64,000 nt of DNA from an uncultured Salinicoccus sp. (GCA_947494965.1 CANLWV010000010.1:1-64000); one strand, 5' to 3'; shown: positions 8,634-17,791, counted from the stretch's first letter. Numbers and translations: made by a program. The notes: generated by a model not told the origin, from the sequence alone.

Positions 8634-9620
8634 ATGAAGATCGCTACGATTGGAACGGGTTTCATCGTAGACCGTTTTCTTGATGCAGTCCGTCAAGTGG
8701 AAGGTGTGGAGGCTACAGCCGTCTATTCACGCCGGACGGAGACGGCCGAGGCATTTGGACAGAAACATGAAATCGGGAGCAGGTTCACGGATATGGATGC
8801 CATGCTCAAGGAAGAGGCGCATGATACTGTCTATATCGCGTCGCCCAATAGTCTACATCACGCATATGCCAAAAAAGCCATTGAAGCGGGCAAGCATGTC
8901 ATATGTGAAAAACCATTCACATCGACGGCTGCGGAATTGAAGGAACTGATTGACTTGGCCGGGCAGCAGGACGTCTTCCTGTTTGAAGCAGTGACAGGCA
9001 TTCATCTGCCACACTTTAAAGCAGTTCAGGAGAATATGCAGCGGATAGGGGACATCAGAATCATCCAGGCCAACTATTCACAGTACTCGAGCCGCTATGA
9101 GCAGTTGAAGCATGGTCAGGTGACCAATGTCTTCAACTTGGATTTTTCCGGTGGCGCGCTTGCTGATCTTAATATATATAATCTTCATTTCGTCATCCGG
9201 TTGCTCGGCCGCCCGGACGAGATAGCCTATCTGCCGAATAAGCATGATAACGGAGCCGACACTTCGGGTGTCTGTGTACTCAAGTATGATGGCTGTGTTG
9301 CATCATGCATCGGCTCGAAGGACACGACAACGGATAATAGTGTGTTGCTGCAGGGGGACAAGGGCTATATCCGGGTCAATGGTTCTGCAAACATCATGGA
9401 TTCTGTGGACGTAGTCACAGAGGAAGGTAAGGCGCATATTGATCTGGGCCAAAATGACAATAACATGGTGGCGGAACTTGAAAACTTCAGGGATATGCTC
9501 TCATCGAAAGATCGGGACTCTGCTGCTGAGCTGCTGGAGCATTCGATGAATGTGATGGAAGCATTCGAAGCGGCAAGGAGCAGTGCTGATATAAAATATC
9601 CTGCGGATGAAAAACAGTAA
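8634..9620 (+). CDS. Gfo/Idh/MocA family NAD(P)-dependent oxidoreductase
   Basis: A 328-residue protein with an N-terminal Rossmann fold (MKIATIGTGFIVDRF) and the family motif CEKPF at about residue 94, whose Lys is catalytic in characterised members. The C-terminal alpha/beta domain is substrate-specific. The start at 8634 follows GGAGGGA; an upstream in-frame ATG at 8580 would add 18 residues with no homology. The family oxidises or reduces sugars, inositols and related polyols. The substrate is not predictable here, as the neighbours give no pathway. It is convergent with the aldo-keto reductase. Confidence 0.88.
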   Translation: MKIATIGTGFIVDRFLDAVRQVEGVEATAVYSRRTETAEAFGQKHEIGSRFTDMDAMLKEEAHDTVYIASPNSLHHAYAKKAIEAGKHVICEKPFTSTAAELKELIDLAGQQDVFLFEAVTGIHLPHFKAVQENMQRIGDIRIIQANYSQYSSRYEQLKHGQVTNVFNLDFSGGALADLNIYNLHFVIRLLGRPDEIAYLPNKHDNGADTSGVCVLKYDGCVASCIGSKDTTTDNSVLLQGDKGYIRVNGSANIMDSVDVVTEEGKAHIDLGQNDNNMVAELENFRDMLSSKDRDSAAELLEHSMNVMEAFEAARSSADIKYPADEKQ

Positions 9621-9649
9621 GGGAGATAACTTCCAGGCTCACCACAAAT

Positions 9650-9699
9650 AAAAAACAGCCAGCAGCTCTTGAATTTCAAGGACTGCAGGCTGTTTTTTT
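9650..9699. terminator. Bidirectional terminator
   Basis: A long hairpin (ACAGCCAGCAG pairing with CTGCAGGCTGT, one mismatch, and an inner CTTGAA/TTCAAG extension), with A and T runs on both sides. It separates the convergent oxidoreductase and aldo-keto reductase genes. Confidence 0.85.
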
Positions 9700-9731
9700 A
9701 TTTAGATATCTATCCAACTGTCATGTGATTA

Positions 9732-10682
9732 CTACGGCAGCATATGGCCAGCCGCTTTGTAGATCTGATACCATTCTTCACGGGAGAGTGATACATCAGG
9801 TGCTTTCATGATCTGTGAGAGCCTATCGGTATTCGTGGTGCCGATGATTGTCTGCATGTTTGCCGGATGCCTTAGGATCCATGCAACTGCAATCGCATTT
9901 TTCGTCACACCATGTGCCTCCCCGACTTGTTCCATGACTTCATTCAGTGTTTTATACTTAGGGTCGTCCATAATGATGCCATCAAAATATCCGTAGTGGA
10001 ATGGAGACCATGCCTGGATGGTCACATCGTTCAGACGGGCATAGTCGAGCATGCCACCGTCGCGGTCGGCTGCACCTTCAAACGGCGTATTCGTCTGCAT
10101 GTTGCTGTTGATCATGTGTGGTGCGGCCACACCGAATTGGACCTGGTTGGTAATCAGCTTCTGATCAACATATTTTTGAACGAAATCGAACTGGCGGGCG
10201 TTGAAGTTACTCAGACCAAAGTGCTTGACTTTACCACTCTCCTGCAGACGATCGAAGGCCTCGGCAATCTCTTCAGGCTCCATGAGTGCATCGGGCCGAT
10301 GGAGCATGAGAAGATCGAGATATTCGGTATCAAGCCGTTCCAGTATGCCATCGACGGAATTAAGTATATGGGATTTTGATAAATCGTAATATTCGCCTGA
10401 TTTATCGCCTTCCGGACTGGAATTGCGGATGGCGCACTTGCTCTGAATGAGAATATCTTCTCTTTTTATGCCAGATTTCAGAGCTTTGCCGAATTTGCGT
10501 TCGCATTCGCCTCCACCATATATATCTGCATGGTCGAAGATATTGATGCCGGCCTCCATTGCTGTACTGATGTGACGATTTAAAGCGTCGTCTGTCATAT
10601 CTGCAATACGCATGCAGCCCAGTACTATTCTTGATGCTTCAAGATCTGAACCACCTAGTTTCATTTTATCCAAATTAATCAC
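9732..10682 (-). CDS. Aldo/keto reductase
   Basis: A 316-residue (alpha/beta)8-barrel oxidoreductase that uses NADPH to reduce aldehydes or ketones. The catalytic tetrad is visible: Asp and Tyr in NIFDHADIYGGG, Lys in ILIQSKCAI, and His in DLLMLHRPD. The C-terminal IIGTTNTDRL forms part of the cofactor pocket. It resembles the YdhF/oxidoreductase subgroup of Firmicutes. GCGAGGTGAT precedes the ATG. It is transcribed alone. The physiological substrate is unknown. Confidence 0.88.
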   Translation of the reverse strand: MINLDKMKLGGSDLEASRIVLGCMRIADMTDDALNRHISTAMEAGINIFDHADIYGGGECERKFGKALKSGIKREDILIQSKCAIRNSSPEGDKSGEYYDLSKSHILNSVDGILERLDTEYLDLLMLHRPDALMEPEEIAEAFDRLQESGKVKHFGLSNFNARQFDFVQKYVDQKLITNQVQFGVAAPHMINSNMQTNTPFEGAADRDGGMLDYARLNDVTIQAWSPFHYGYFDGIIMDDPKYKTLNEVMEQVGEAHGVTKNAIAVAWILRHPANMQTIIGTTNTDRLSQIMKAPDVSLSREEWYQIYKAAGHMLP

Positions 10683-10728
10683 CTCGCCACTATTTTATCA
10701 CAATCTATTCGAAGTATCGTGAATCTTA

Positions 10729-10757
10729 TTGACTTTGAAATTTGGTTTGAATATTCT
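10729..10757 (+). promoter_or_regulatory. Sigma-A promoter of the phnDCEE operon
   Basis: TTGACT (10729-10734), a 17-base spacer and TATTCT (10752-10757), about 60 bases before phnD. I did not find a clear PhoP direct repeat (TTHACA-type) next to it. Confidence 0.6.
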
Positions 10758-10819
10758 AGAAGAAGGAGGAAGATTTTCATTTCCACTAAAATATACATAA
10801 ATTCAGGGGGTAGCATCAG

Positions 10820-11752
10820 ATGAATTCTGTATTCAGACGTTTGTTTTCCTTATTCTCGCTTGTGGCATTGGCAGTCGTCGTCGCAGCATGTGGCAGTGAT
10901 GGGGCAGAAGACACAGTACAAAACGACGGGGAAAGTCAGGAAGGGGAAATGGAGACACTCTCCATGGGCTTCATTCCTTCAAGCGATGCTGGAAATATCG
11001 CAACTACCGCAGAACCGTTGGAAGAATTCCTGAGTGAGGAGCTCGGAATCGAAGTGAAGGCCGAAGTGATGGTCGATTACAGTGGACTGATAGAAGCGAT
11101 GCGTACACAGCAAGTTGATATCGGTTTTCTCGCACCATTCAGTTTTGTGCAGGCCGAAGAGCGGGCGGATGTAGAAGTCATATTGAAATCCATCCGGAAT
11201 GGTTCTGAATCATACGCAGCACAATACGTGGTGAACGCGGATTCCGATATTGAAGACATCGACGATCTGGTGGCCCAAGAAGATCTTGTATGGGCATTCC
11301 CAGATACATTGTCGACTTCAGGTTATCTGTTCCCGGCGATGCAGTTGAAGGATAAGGGTGTGGATGATCTGGAGAACCATTTCGATCAATTATCTGTAGG
11401 AGGGCACGATAACGCGATCACTCAAGTTTATGATGGTCAAGCCGATTTCGCAACGACCTTCGATGATGCCCGTACGACGGTGGAAGAAGATCTGCCTGAT
11501 GTGATGGATAAGGTGAAGATCATCGGCCACACAGAGGATATCCCAAACGATACGATTTCTGTGCGTTCTGAACTGCCGGACGAAATGAAGAAAAAAGTGA
11601 CCGAGGCATTCCTTAGCATGAACGACAACGAAGAAGTCTTGGAAACGATGTACGAAATCTATGAATGGGACGGCGTTGCAAAAGCAAGTTCAGAAGACTA
11701 TGATATCGTGCGTGAAGTCTATGCAGAATTCGAAGATCAGCTGAACGAATAA
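10820..11752 (+). CDS. phnD: Phosphonate/phosphite ABC transporter substrate-binding lipoprotein
   Basis: A 310-residue periplasmic-binding-type lipoprotein. Residues 1-23 form a type II signal peptide with the lipobox VAAC (Cys24 lipidated), then an acidic linker and the PhnD fold, including LSMGFIPSSDAGN and IGFLAPFSFVQ. It captures a phosphorus compound outside the membrane and delivers it to the PhnE permeases. GGGGGTA is the ribosome-binding site. It heads the phnDCEE operon. A short hairpin follows before phnC, which should raise the level of the binding protein over the ATPase. The ligand may be phosphonate, phosphite or phosphate; sequence alone does not settle it. Confidence 0.9.
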   Translation: MNSVFRRLFSLFSLVALAVVVAACGSDGAEDTVQNDGESQEGEMETLSMGFIPSSDAGNIATTAEPLEEFLSEELGIEVKAEVMVDYSGLIEAMRTQQVDIGFLAPFSFVQAEERADVEVILKSIRNGSESYAAQYVVNADSDIEDIDDLVAQEDLVWAFPDTLSTSGYLFPAMQLKDKGVDDLENHFDQLSVGGHDNAITQVYDGQADFATTFDDARTTVEEDLPDVMDKVKIIGHTEDIPNDTISVRSELPDEMKKKVTEAFLSMNDNEEVLETMYEIYEWDGVAKASSEDYDIVREVYAEFEDQLNE

Positions 11753-11759
11753 TAAGCAA

Positions 11760-11779
11760 GGGGCTATGCCCCTTTTTTT
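11760..11779 (+). terminator. Intercistronic attenuator between phnD and phnC
   Basis: GGGGC-TAT-GCCCC followed by seven T residues, a short terminator-like hairpin in the 57-base gap. With no new promoter visible after it, partial termination (more PhnD than PhnC/PhnE) is the likely role. Confidence 0.6.
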
Positions 11780-11809
11780 GAGTGCAATTTATATAGGATG
11801 GTGACTCCA

Positions 11810-12604
11810 TTGATAGAGTTCAAAGACGTTTCCCTGGTCTATCCCAACGGCCACGAAGGGCTTAAGAATATCAACCTGAATATCCAGGAAGGTGAATTCG
11901 TTGTAATCGTCGGCATGTCAGGGGCCGGCAAATCCACCCTCATCCGAAGCATCAACCGTATGGTCACCCCGACTTCGGGTGAGTTGGTCATCGGTGGGGA
12001 GGATATATTGAAGTTCAAGGAGCCCCAGTTGAGGAAGCTCCGGACTGGAATTGGCATGATCTTCCAAAGCTACAATATCGTCAAAAGAATGAGTGTGTTG
12101 CGGAATGTCCTTGCGGGCAGACTGGGCCACATTGGAACATTGAGAAGCATTTTCGGGCTCTTTCCACAAAGCGATATGCGTCTTGCGATGGATAACCTCA
12201 AACGCGTCGGCATTGATGAGAAAGCCTATGTCAGAGCAAGCAATTTAAGCGGTGGCCAACAGCAGCGTGTAAGCATCGCCCGGGCTTTGACCCAGCAGCC
12301 GTCGATCATCCTGGCCGATGAACCGGTGGCGAGCCTTGATCCACCGACTTCGCATAAGGTCATGAAGGACCTGCGGCGTGTAAGCCGGGAAGATGGATTG
12401 ACCACTATCGTCAATCTGCACTTCATCGATATGGCGATGGAGTATGCTGACCGCATCATTGGCCTACGTGATGGGGAACTGATTTTTGATGGCCCAATAT
12501 CAGAAGTCGACGAGCAGACATTCGAAGAAATATATGGTCGTCCGATCAAAGAGGATGATCTGATCGGCAATGAGGAGGAGACGGATGAAACAGCAAAGGA
12601 ATGA
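11810..12604 (+). CDS. phnC: Phosphonate/phosphite ABC transporter ATP-binding protein
   Basis: An ABC ATPase of about 264 residues. It shows Walker A GMSGAGKST, the Q-loop in MIFQSYNIVKRM, signature LSGGQQQR, Walker B IILADEPVASLDP and the H-loop His in VNLHFIDMA. It energises uptake of phosphorus compounds with PhnD and PhnE. The start is set at TTG 11810 because GGTGA lies 5 bases upstream and the protein then begins MIEFKDVSLVYPNG as in other PhnC proteins. The ATG at 11798 (4 residues longer) has no ribosome-binding site at a usable distance. It overlaps phnE by 20 bases. Confidence 0.92.
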   Translation: MIEFKDVSLVYPNGHEGLKNINLNIQEGEFVVIVGMSGAGKSTLIRSINRMVTPTSGELVIGGEDILKFKEPQLRKLRTGIGMIFQSYNIVKRMSVLRNVLAGRLGHIGTLRSIFGLFPQSDMRLAMDNLKRVGIDEKAYVRASNLSGGQQQRVSIARALTQQPSIILADEPVASLDPPTSHKVMKDLRRVSREDGLTTIVNLHFIDMAMEYADRIIGLRDGELIFDGPISEVDEQTFEEIYGRPIKEDDLIGNEEETDETAKE

Positions 12605-13385
12605 ACGGATCGTTTTGATGCCAAGGCGGTTCAAATTCTTCATCCTGGGTATAATCCTGCTTGTTCTGATGCTGTATATGGGAGCGGCCTATTTGACGCA
12701 ATCTTATCCGACACGGGTGATAGAAGGATTCCCGATCATCTTCCTGTTTGTGGTCAATGATTTATGGCCACCCAGCTGGGAATATTTTACAAGCGTGTTG
12801 GAGCCATTGCTCGAAACATGGAACATCGCCTTGTTCGGCACGACTTTCGGGGCAGTGCTTGCGATGCCGGTCAGCTTTATGGCAGCCGCGAACATCAACC
12901 GCAATAATACGTTCTACCGGGTCGTCCGCTTCTTCTTCAACATATTGAGGACAGTACCCGAGATTATATTGGCCGTCTTGTTTGTGGCGCTAGTGGGGAT
13001 CGGTGATGTTTCCGGTATCCTTGCATTGACCGTCCTGACCATCGGAATCATCGGCAAACTGCTCAGTGAAACGATTGAAGCAGTCGACCCGGGCCCAATG
13101 GAAGCGATACGTGCATCCGGCGGGAATACACTGCAGGTCATACGCTATGGCGTCATCCCACAGATTCTGCCGCAGTATGCGTCCTACACGCTGTATTCAC
13201 TTGAGATCAATGTCAAAGCATCTGTCGTTCTCGGTTTTGTCGGGGCTGGTGGCATCGGCATCATCCTGAGGCAGCAGCTCAGCATGTTCAACTACGAAAA
13301 TGTTGCGGCAATCATCTTTGTCCTGTTCATTACTATATCCCTGATAGACTTTATCAGCAACAGGTTAAGGGAGCGTCTTGAATGA
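12585..13385 (+). CDS. phnE: Phosphonate/phosphite ABC transporter permease, first copy
   Basis: A 266-residue inner-membrane permease of the BPD_transp_1 class with about six membrane helices. The EAA-type cytoplasmic loop is EAIRASGGNTLQVIRYGVIPQ. It pairs with the second PhnE to form a heterodimeric channel on PhnC. The ATG at 12585 lies inside phnC, 4 bases after GAGGAGGAG; a start at 12570 would place the ribosome-binding site inside the gene. Translational coupling to phnC is likely. Confidence 0.9.
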   Translation: MKQQRNERIVLMPRRFKFFILGIILLVLMLYMGAAYLTQSYPTRVIEGFPIIFLFVVNDLWPPSWEYFTSVLEPLLETWNIALFGTTFGAVLAMPVSFMAAANINRNNTFYRVVRFFFNILRTVPEIILAVLFVALVGIGDVSGILALTVLTIGIIGKLLSETIEAVDPGPMEAIRASGGNTLQVIRYGVIPQILPQYASYTLYSLEINVKASVVLGFVGAGGIGIILRQQLSMFNYENVAAIIFVLFITISLIDFISNRLRERLE

Positions 13386-14188
13386 TGAAAAATAAAGAAA
13401 AAATCAGAATGAAGGAAACGTTCGGCAGAAAAAAGCGCATGTATATGTATGCCGTCCTATCCCTGCTGCTGATCATCTATATCATAGCCCTCATATCGAC
13501 GCCCTTTGACGTCAACAGTTCTTCCGTATCCACGTTGGATACCCTGAGGCGGCTCTTTATAGCACCTCTTGTGGAGTCGGAACGTTATGGGCAGTATCCA
13601 GAATATATCGGGTATATGTTCGAAACCATAGCCATCGCCTATGCGGGCATCATGGTGGCAGCCATACTCGCTGTACCTGTCGGTTTCCTTGCCGCCCGCA
13701 ATGTCGGCGGACGTTTCTCCTATATAGGGAAAGCGCTGCTGAACGCGATACGCGCCATACCTGAATTGATTTTCGCGATTATCTTTGTGGCAGCTGTAGG
13801 CATCGGGCCTTATGCGGGGGTTCTCGCAATCAGCATCAATTCCATCGGCATGCTCGGCAAACTGTATGCAGAGGTCATCGAATCGATCGATAGGGAGAAC
13901 GTGGATGCGATAAAGGCAAGCGGCGGTAACCGTGTCCAGTCCATGTGGTTCGGCATATTGCCTCAAGTGCTGCCAGAGTTCGTATCGTACGCGCTCTACA
14001 GGTTCGAAATCGACGTGCGGGCCTCGACGGTTCTTGGAATCGTGGGTGCAGGCGGTATCGGGGCACCACTCATCCTGGCGACTTATCAGCGCAATTGGGA
14101 AGATGTCGGCATGATTCTAGTAGTGGTAGTGGTATTTGTAAGTCTGATCGACATCGTTTCCAGTTCGATAAGGAAACGTCTGGTATAA
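13382..14188 (+). CDS. phnE: Phosphonate/phosphite ABC transporter permease, second copy
   Basis: A 268-residue permease homologous to the preceding gene, with the coupling loop DAIKASGGNRVQSMWFGILPQ and about six membrane helices. Its ATG overlaps the stop of the first phnE (ATGA), so translation is coupled. It is longer at the N-terminus (charged KNKEKIRMKETFGRKKR) and has a periplasmic loop between the first two helices. Two tandem permease genes are typical of the phnDCEE type. A strong terminator follows. Confidence 0.9.
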   Translation: MMKNKEKIRMKETFGRKKRMYMYAVLSLLLIIYIIALISTPFDVNSSSVSTLDTLRRLFIAPLVESERYGQYPEYIGYMFETIAIAYAGIMVAAILAVPVGFLAARNVGGRFSYIGKALLNAIRAIPELIFAIIFVAAVGIGPYAGVLAISINSIGMLGKLYAEVIESIDRENVDAIKASGGNRVQSMWFGILPQVLPEFVSYALYRFEIDVRASTVLGIVGAGGIGAPLILATYQRNWEDVGMILVVVVVFVSLIDIVSSSIRKRLV

Positions 14189-14225
14189 GAAGCTTCTCCT
14201 TAATTGGAGAAGCTTCTTATTTTTC
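14187..14225 (+). terminator. Terminator of the phn operon
   Basis: Perfect 13-base arms AAGAAGCTTCTCC and GGAGAAGCTTCTT with a short loop, then ATTTTT. The 5' arm begins in the stop codon of phnE. Confidence 0.9.
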
Positions 14226-14297
14226 TATCGGATCCAGGTTAGTATTCCAAGAGATGCCGATATACTTTATAATTAAAATAAAATCGAGGTAATCAAT

Positions 14298-15155
14298 ATG
14301 AAACTTTCCCAAGTTATAATTGGCTTCTCCATTGCATTGGCCCGCTTCCTATATAAAGAAGATAAAAAAATCGTGAGGACGCACTATACGCATGAGTCCG
14401 AGAGGGTGCCTGAAGCATTCGACGGCTATAAGATCGTCCAATTATCAGACTTCCATAATGCGTATTTCGGCAGGCGCTCCAAGACGCTCCTTGATCAGGT
14501 GAGAGCGGCGGATGCAGACGTCATATTCGTGACTGGAGATGTGATCGACAGACGGACGCCGAACCTTAAGCGCGCCGTCCATCTGTTGCATGAGCTGACC
14601 CATATCCTGCCCGTCTACTACGTTACGGGTAACCATGAGGCGCATTATGTGCATTTTGACAGGTTGGAACAGGCCATTGAAATGTCACAGGTAAGGAACA
14701 TCAGCAAAGGAAGCGAGAGGCTCTATATCGGTGATGATTACATCCGGCTGATCGGCATGGAAGATCTCTGGTTCTACGGAAATGAGGAAGAGCACGCGCT
14801 TTCTGATTTCTTTGAAGCAGACTTGAGGCAGAGGCTCAATAATGAATCGGATGCCTTCACCATCGTGCTATCGCATCGCCCTGAGCTGCTTGATTTATAT
14901 GGCAGATATGAGATTGACCTGGTATTTACCGGCCATGCACATGGGGGCCAGATCCGTCTTCCGGTAGTCAAGGGATTATACGCCCCCCATCAAGGGGTCC
15001 TGCCGAAATATACGGAAGGTGTGCATGAGAAGGATGGGACGCATATGGTCGTCAGCCGCGGTCTCGGCAACAGCCGTTTCCCGTTCCGGGTCTTCAACCA
15101 CCCAGAAATCGTAGTGATGGAACTCAAGAGGAAACAGGGGGGCATGGACAGGTAA
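14298..15155 (+). CDS. Calcineurin-like metallophosphoesterase
   Basis: A 285-residue dimetal phosphoesterase of the YkuE/YpbG type. Metal-ligand motifs in order: DFH (Asp51, His53), GDVID (Asp80), GNHEA (Asn111, His112) and GHAHGGQ near residue 215. Residues 1-18 are hydrophobic and may be a signal anchor, so the enzyme probably works at the membrane face. Relatives act on lipid or nucleotide phosphoesters; the substrate is unknown here. The ribosome-binding site is GAGGTAA. Transcription appears independent of the phn operon, which ends in a strong terminator. Confidence 0.85.
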   Translation: MKLSQVIIGFSIALARFLYKEDKKIVRTHYTHESERVPEAFDGYKIVQLSDFHNAYFGRRSKTLLDQVRAADADVIFVTGDVIDRRTPNLKRAVHLLHELTHILPVYYVTGNHEAHYVHFDRLEQAIEMSQVRNISKGSERLYIGDDYIRLIGMEDLWFYGNEEEHALSDFFEADLRQRLNNESDAFTIVLSHRPELLDLYGRYEIDLVFTGHAHGGQIRLPVVKGLYAPHQGVLPKYTEGVHEKDGTHMVVSRGLGNSRFPFRVFNHPEIVVMELKRKQGGMDR

Positions 15156-15201
15156 TCTGCTGGTTTGTGTCATCGTCGCACCCGCACGTGTTGCCGAAAC
15201 G

Positions 15202-15247
15202 ATAAAAGGGCGCCCGGTGCAGCATTCTGCACCGGGTGCCCTTTTAT
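15202..15247. terminator. Bidirectional terminator
   Basis: A long stem (AAAAGGGC, then CCGGTGCAG, pairing with CTGCACCGG and GCCCTTTT; small internal mismatch), flanked by A and T runs. It separates the convergent metallophosphoesterase and racemase genes. Confidence 0.9.
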
Positions 15248-15255
15248 GTGTAACA

Positions 15256-16395
15256 TCAGTCGTAGAAGATCATATCGACGGCATCTTCCGCTGTAACAAC
15301 TTCCGTCTTTTGTAGGTATTGTTCCATTTTACCGAAATCGACCGCTGCCCCTATACCAGGTTCCTGACTGACTGTGACGATGCCGTCCTCGGCTGAAACT
15401 TCTGGCGTGATGATGTCTTCGTGCCAATATCTGCTGGAGGAAGCGGTATCGCCTGGTAAGGTGAAGTTCGACAATGTTGTGATGGCGATGTTGTGAAGAC
15501 GTCCGACACCTGCTTCAAGCATGCCGCCACACCACAGTGGAATGTCATGCTCCAGGGCGAGGTCATGAATCTTTTTGGACTGTGTAATCCCACCGACACG
15601 TCCGACTTTGACGTTGATGATTCGGCAGCTGCCAAGCTCTATGGCACCAGCGGCAGCCTCGTAGGAGTCGATGCTTTCATCGAGGCAGACAGGTGTGCTG
15701 ATTTCCTTCTGCAGCTTGGCATGATCGATGAGGTCGCCAGCAGCGAGAGGCTGTTCGATCATCATGAGGTCGAATGCATCCAGCGCCTTCAAAGTCTCCA
15801 TATCATCGAGGGTGTAAGCGGAGTTGGCATCCACCATAAGTGGAATGTCACCAAAGCGCTCCCTTATCTTCCGAATCATCTCGACATCGCGGCCTGGTTT
15901 TATCTTAACCTTGATGCGTTTATAGCCTTCCTCGACTTTTTCCTTTATTCTTTCGAGAAGTCCTTCATCCGTGTCTTCCAGACCGAGGGAAATGCCGACT
16001 TCCACTTCGTTCTTTCTGCCGCCGATGGCTTCAGATAAGGTTATGCCTTCCTGCTTTGCGTAAAGGTCCCACACAGCGCCCTCAATCGCCGATTTGGCCA
16101 TATTATTCCGCTTGAATGGTTTGAACAGCTCCCAGACTTCATCAGGATGTGCAATTTCATTTTGGATGACGAGCGGTGCAAAGTATTTTTTCATAGCAAT
16201 GAGTGAAGCGTCCATGAACTCTTCCGAGTAGAGTGGGTCTTCTCCCGATACACATTCACCGAATCCTGAACGTCCTGCGTCATCAATCGCTTCAACAATC
16301 GTGATGAAACGCTCCTGTTGCGTGCCGAAGCTTGTCGTGAAGGGGTGTTTCAATCCCATCAGCAGCTGATGCAACTTGATTTCTTTAATCTTCAT
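15256..16395 (-). CDS. N-succinylamino acid racemase / o-succinylbenzoate synthase family enzyme
   Basis: A 379-residue enolase-superfamily enzyme (muconate cycloisomerase subgroup). Catalytic and metal residues are present: KxK in IKVKIKPG (about 162/164), Asp189, Glu214, Asp239 and Lys263. The 20s loop PFTTSFGTQQER is characteristic of the NSAR/OSBS subfamily, and Arg266 in KVGRVGG sits at the position linked to racemase activity in that subfamily. OSBS makes o-succinylbenzoate for menaquinone; NSAR interconverts N-succinyl D- and L-amino acids. No menaquinone gene is near, but an M20 amidohydrolase is divergent, which favours an NSAR role. GGAGGAATAATTTA precedes the ATG. A second, true menC elsewhere would support this. 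Confidence 0.82.
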   Translation of the reverse strand: MKIKEIKLHQLLMGLKHPFTTSFGTQQERFITIVEAIDDAGRSGFGECVSGEDPLYSEEFMDASLIAMKKYFAPLVIQNEIAHPDEVWELFKPFKRNNMAKSAIEGAVWDLYAKQEGITLSEAIGGRKNEVEVGISLGLEDTDEGLLERIKEKVEEGYKRIKVKIKPGRDVEMIRKIRERFGDIPLMVDANSAYTLDDMETLKALDAFDLMMIEQPLAAGDLIDHAKLQKEISTPVCLDESIDSYEAAAGAIELGSCRIINVKVGRVGGITQSKKIHDLALEHDIPLWCGGMLEAGVGRLHNIAITTLSNFTLPGDTASSSRYWHEDIITPEVSAEDGIVTVSQEPGIGAAVDFGKMEQYLQKTEVVTAEDAVDMIFYD

Positions 16396-16605
16396 TAAAT
16401 TATTCCTCCTATAGATTGAGTTCCTTCCATCGCACTAAGTGTAATTATATAGATAATGCGGGGGACACGCCATTTTTATGCTGAAAGCTATGTAGTCCAC
16501 TATGCAACTGTAGAGTGATGGATATTTGAATTTTCCAGCAATTAATAATATATTATAGGGAAGATCGCATTGACATTCAATGATATACATAAAGGAGTTT
16601 TAGTT

Positions 16606-17709
16606 ATGATAGAAGAAAAGATGATGAAGGCCTTTTGGCATCTGCATGAACATCCAGAAATCAGCTATGAGGAAACGGAAACGACGGAATACATATATAA
16701 CCTGTTGGAAGCAGAAGGGTTCACGCCTGTCCGATTCAAGAATACGACTGGGCTTTATTGTGATATGGGTAATTTCGACAAAGGTCCCGTCATCGGTGTG
16801 CGCGCTGATATCGATGCCCTCTATCAGGAGGTTGACGGTGTAAAGCAGGCGAATCATTCATGCGGACATGATGCCCACATGGCAATGGTGATCGCTACCA
16901 TGCTGAAGATTAAAGATGACCCAGTCCTTGATTCGAAAGGAGTACGTTTCATCTTCCAGCCTGCAGAAGAGGTCGGCACCGGTGCCTTGGCGGTGGTAGA
17001 TGAGGGCGTTGTAGATGACTTGGATTACTTTTTCGGCATTCATCTGCGGCCGGTGGAGGAAGCGCGTAACGGTTATGCAGCGTGCAGCATCGAACATGGT
17101 GCAGCATCTTCCATCGAGTTTCGCATCACGGGCGACGATGCACACGGTGCGCGGCCCCACCTCAACCATAATGCCATAGAGATTGGTGCCGATATCGTCA
17201 ATATGCTGTCGAAGATCCATATCAATCCGGTCATCCCATCTTCAGTCAAGATGACGAAATTCCTTGCGGGTGGAAAATCATTGAATATCATCCCGGGCAA
17301 TGCAGAATGCGGCATCGATATGCGGGCCCAGACGAATGAACAGATGGCGAAGTTGAAGGAACGCGTATATGATGTGCTGAAAACCATCGAAGACTTCTAT
17401 TCTGTAAAGATAGAGGATATTGATTACTCGGGCATCGTTGCCAGTGAGAGCCATCAGGATGCAATTGATGTATTGCGCAGATCGATTGTAGAGACGTTGG
17501 GTGAAGAGAAGTGTCTAGAGCCGATCATCACGAGTGGCGGAGACGACTTCCATTACTATACAGTGAAGCTTCCGGAACTTAAAGGTGCCATGCTCGGGCT
17601 GGGCTGCGATCTCAAACCGGGCCTTCATCACCCGCATATGACTTTCGAGCATTCTGCACTGAAGAACGGAATGGAGATATTGCATAAAGCGATCATCAAC
17701 GCCGAATAA
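16606..17709 (+). CDS. M20 family amidohydrolase (N-acyl-amino acid type)
   Basis: A 367-residue metallopeptidase/aminoacylase of the M20D group. Metal and catalytic motifs: SCGHDAHMA (His, Asp), FQPAEEVGTGA (Glu-Glu), GIHLRP, and the C-terminal HHPHMTFEH. A dimerisation domain occupies about 180-295. The family hydrolyses N-acyl amino acids such as N-acetyl- or N-succinyl-amino acids, or IAA-type conjugates. The start is ATG 16606, with AAAGGAG 9 bases upstream; an in-frame TTG at 16570 lacks one. Its divergent partner is the NSAR/OSBS-family gene, suggesting conversion of N-acyl D-amino acids to free L-amino acids. Confidence 0.88.
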   Translation: MIEEKMMKAFWHLHEHPEISYEETETTEYIYNLLEAEGFTPVRFKNTTGLYCDMGNFDKGPVIGVRADIDALYQEVDGVKQANHSCGHDAHMAMVIATMLKIKDDPVLDSKGVRFIFQPAEEVGTGALAVVDEGVVDDLDYFFGIHLRPVEEARNGYAACSIEHGAASSIEFRITGDDAHGARPHLNHNAIEIGADIVNMLSKIHINPVIPSSVKMTKFLAGGKSLNIIPGNAECGIDMRAQTNEQMAKLKERVYDVLKTIEDFYSVKIEDIDYSGIVASESHQDAIDVLRRSIVETLGEEKCLEPIITSGGDDFHYYTVKLPELKGAMLGLGCDLKPGLHHPHMTFEHSALKNGMEILHKAIINAE

Positions 17710-17748
17710 TGTTGGAACCTCTCTGCTGGTTAATTGAAAAAATAAAAT

Positions 17749-17785
17749 AAAACACCTCCAGGACAGCTGCCCTGGAGGTGTTTAC
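17749..17785. terminator. Bidirectional terminator
   Basis: Arms AACACCTCCAGG and CCTGGAGGTGTT with an 8-base loop and flanking A/T runs, between the convergent M20 and membrane-protein genes. Confidence 0.88.
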
Positions 17786-17791
17786 ACTTAC

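Noticed and set aside
10683-10819. PhoP (Pho box) control of phnDCEE
   Set aside because: No convincing TTHACA direct repeats with 11-base periodicity near the promoter.
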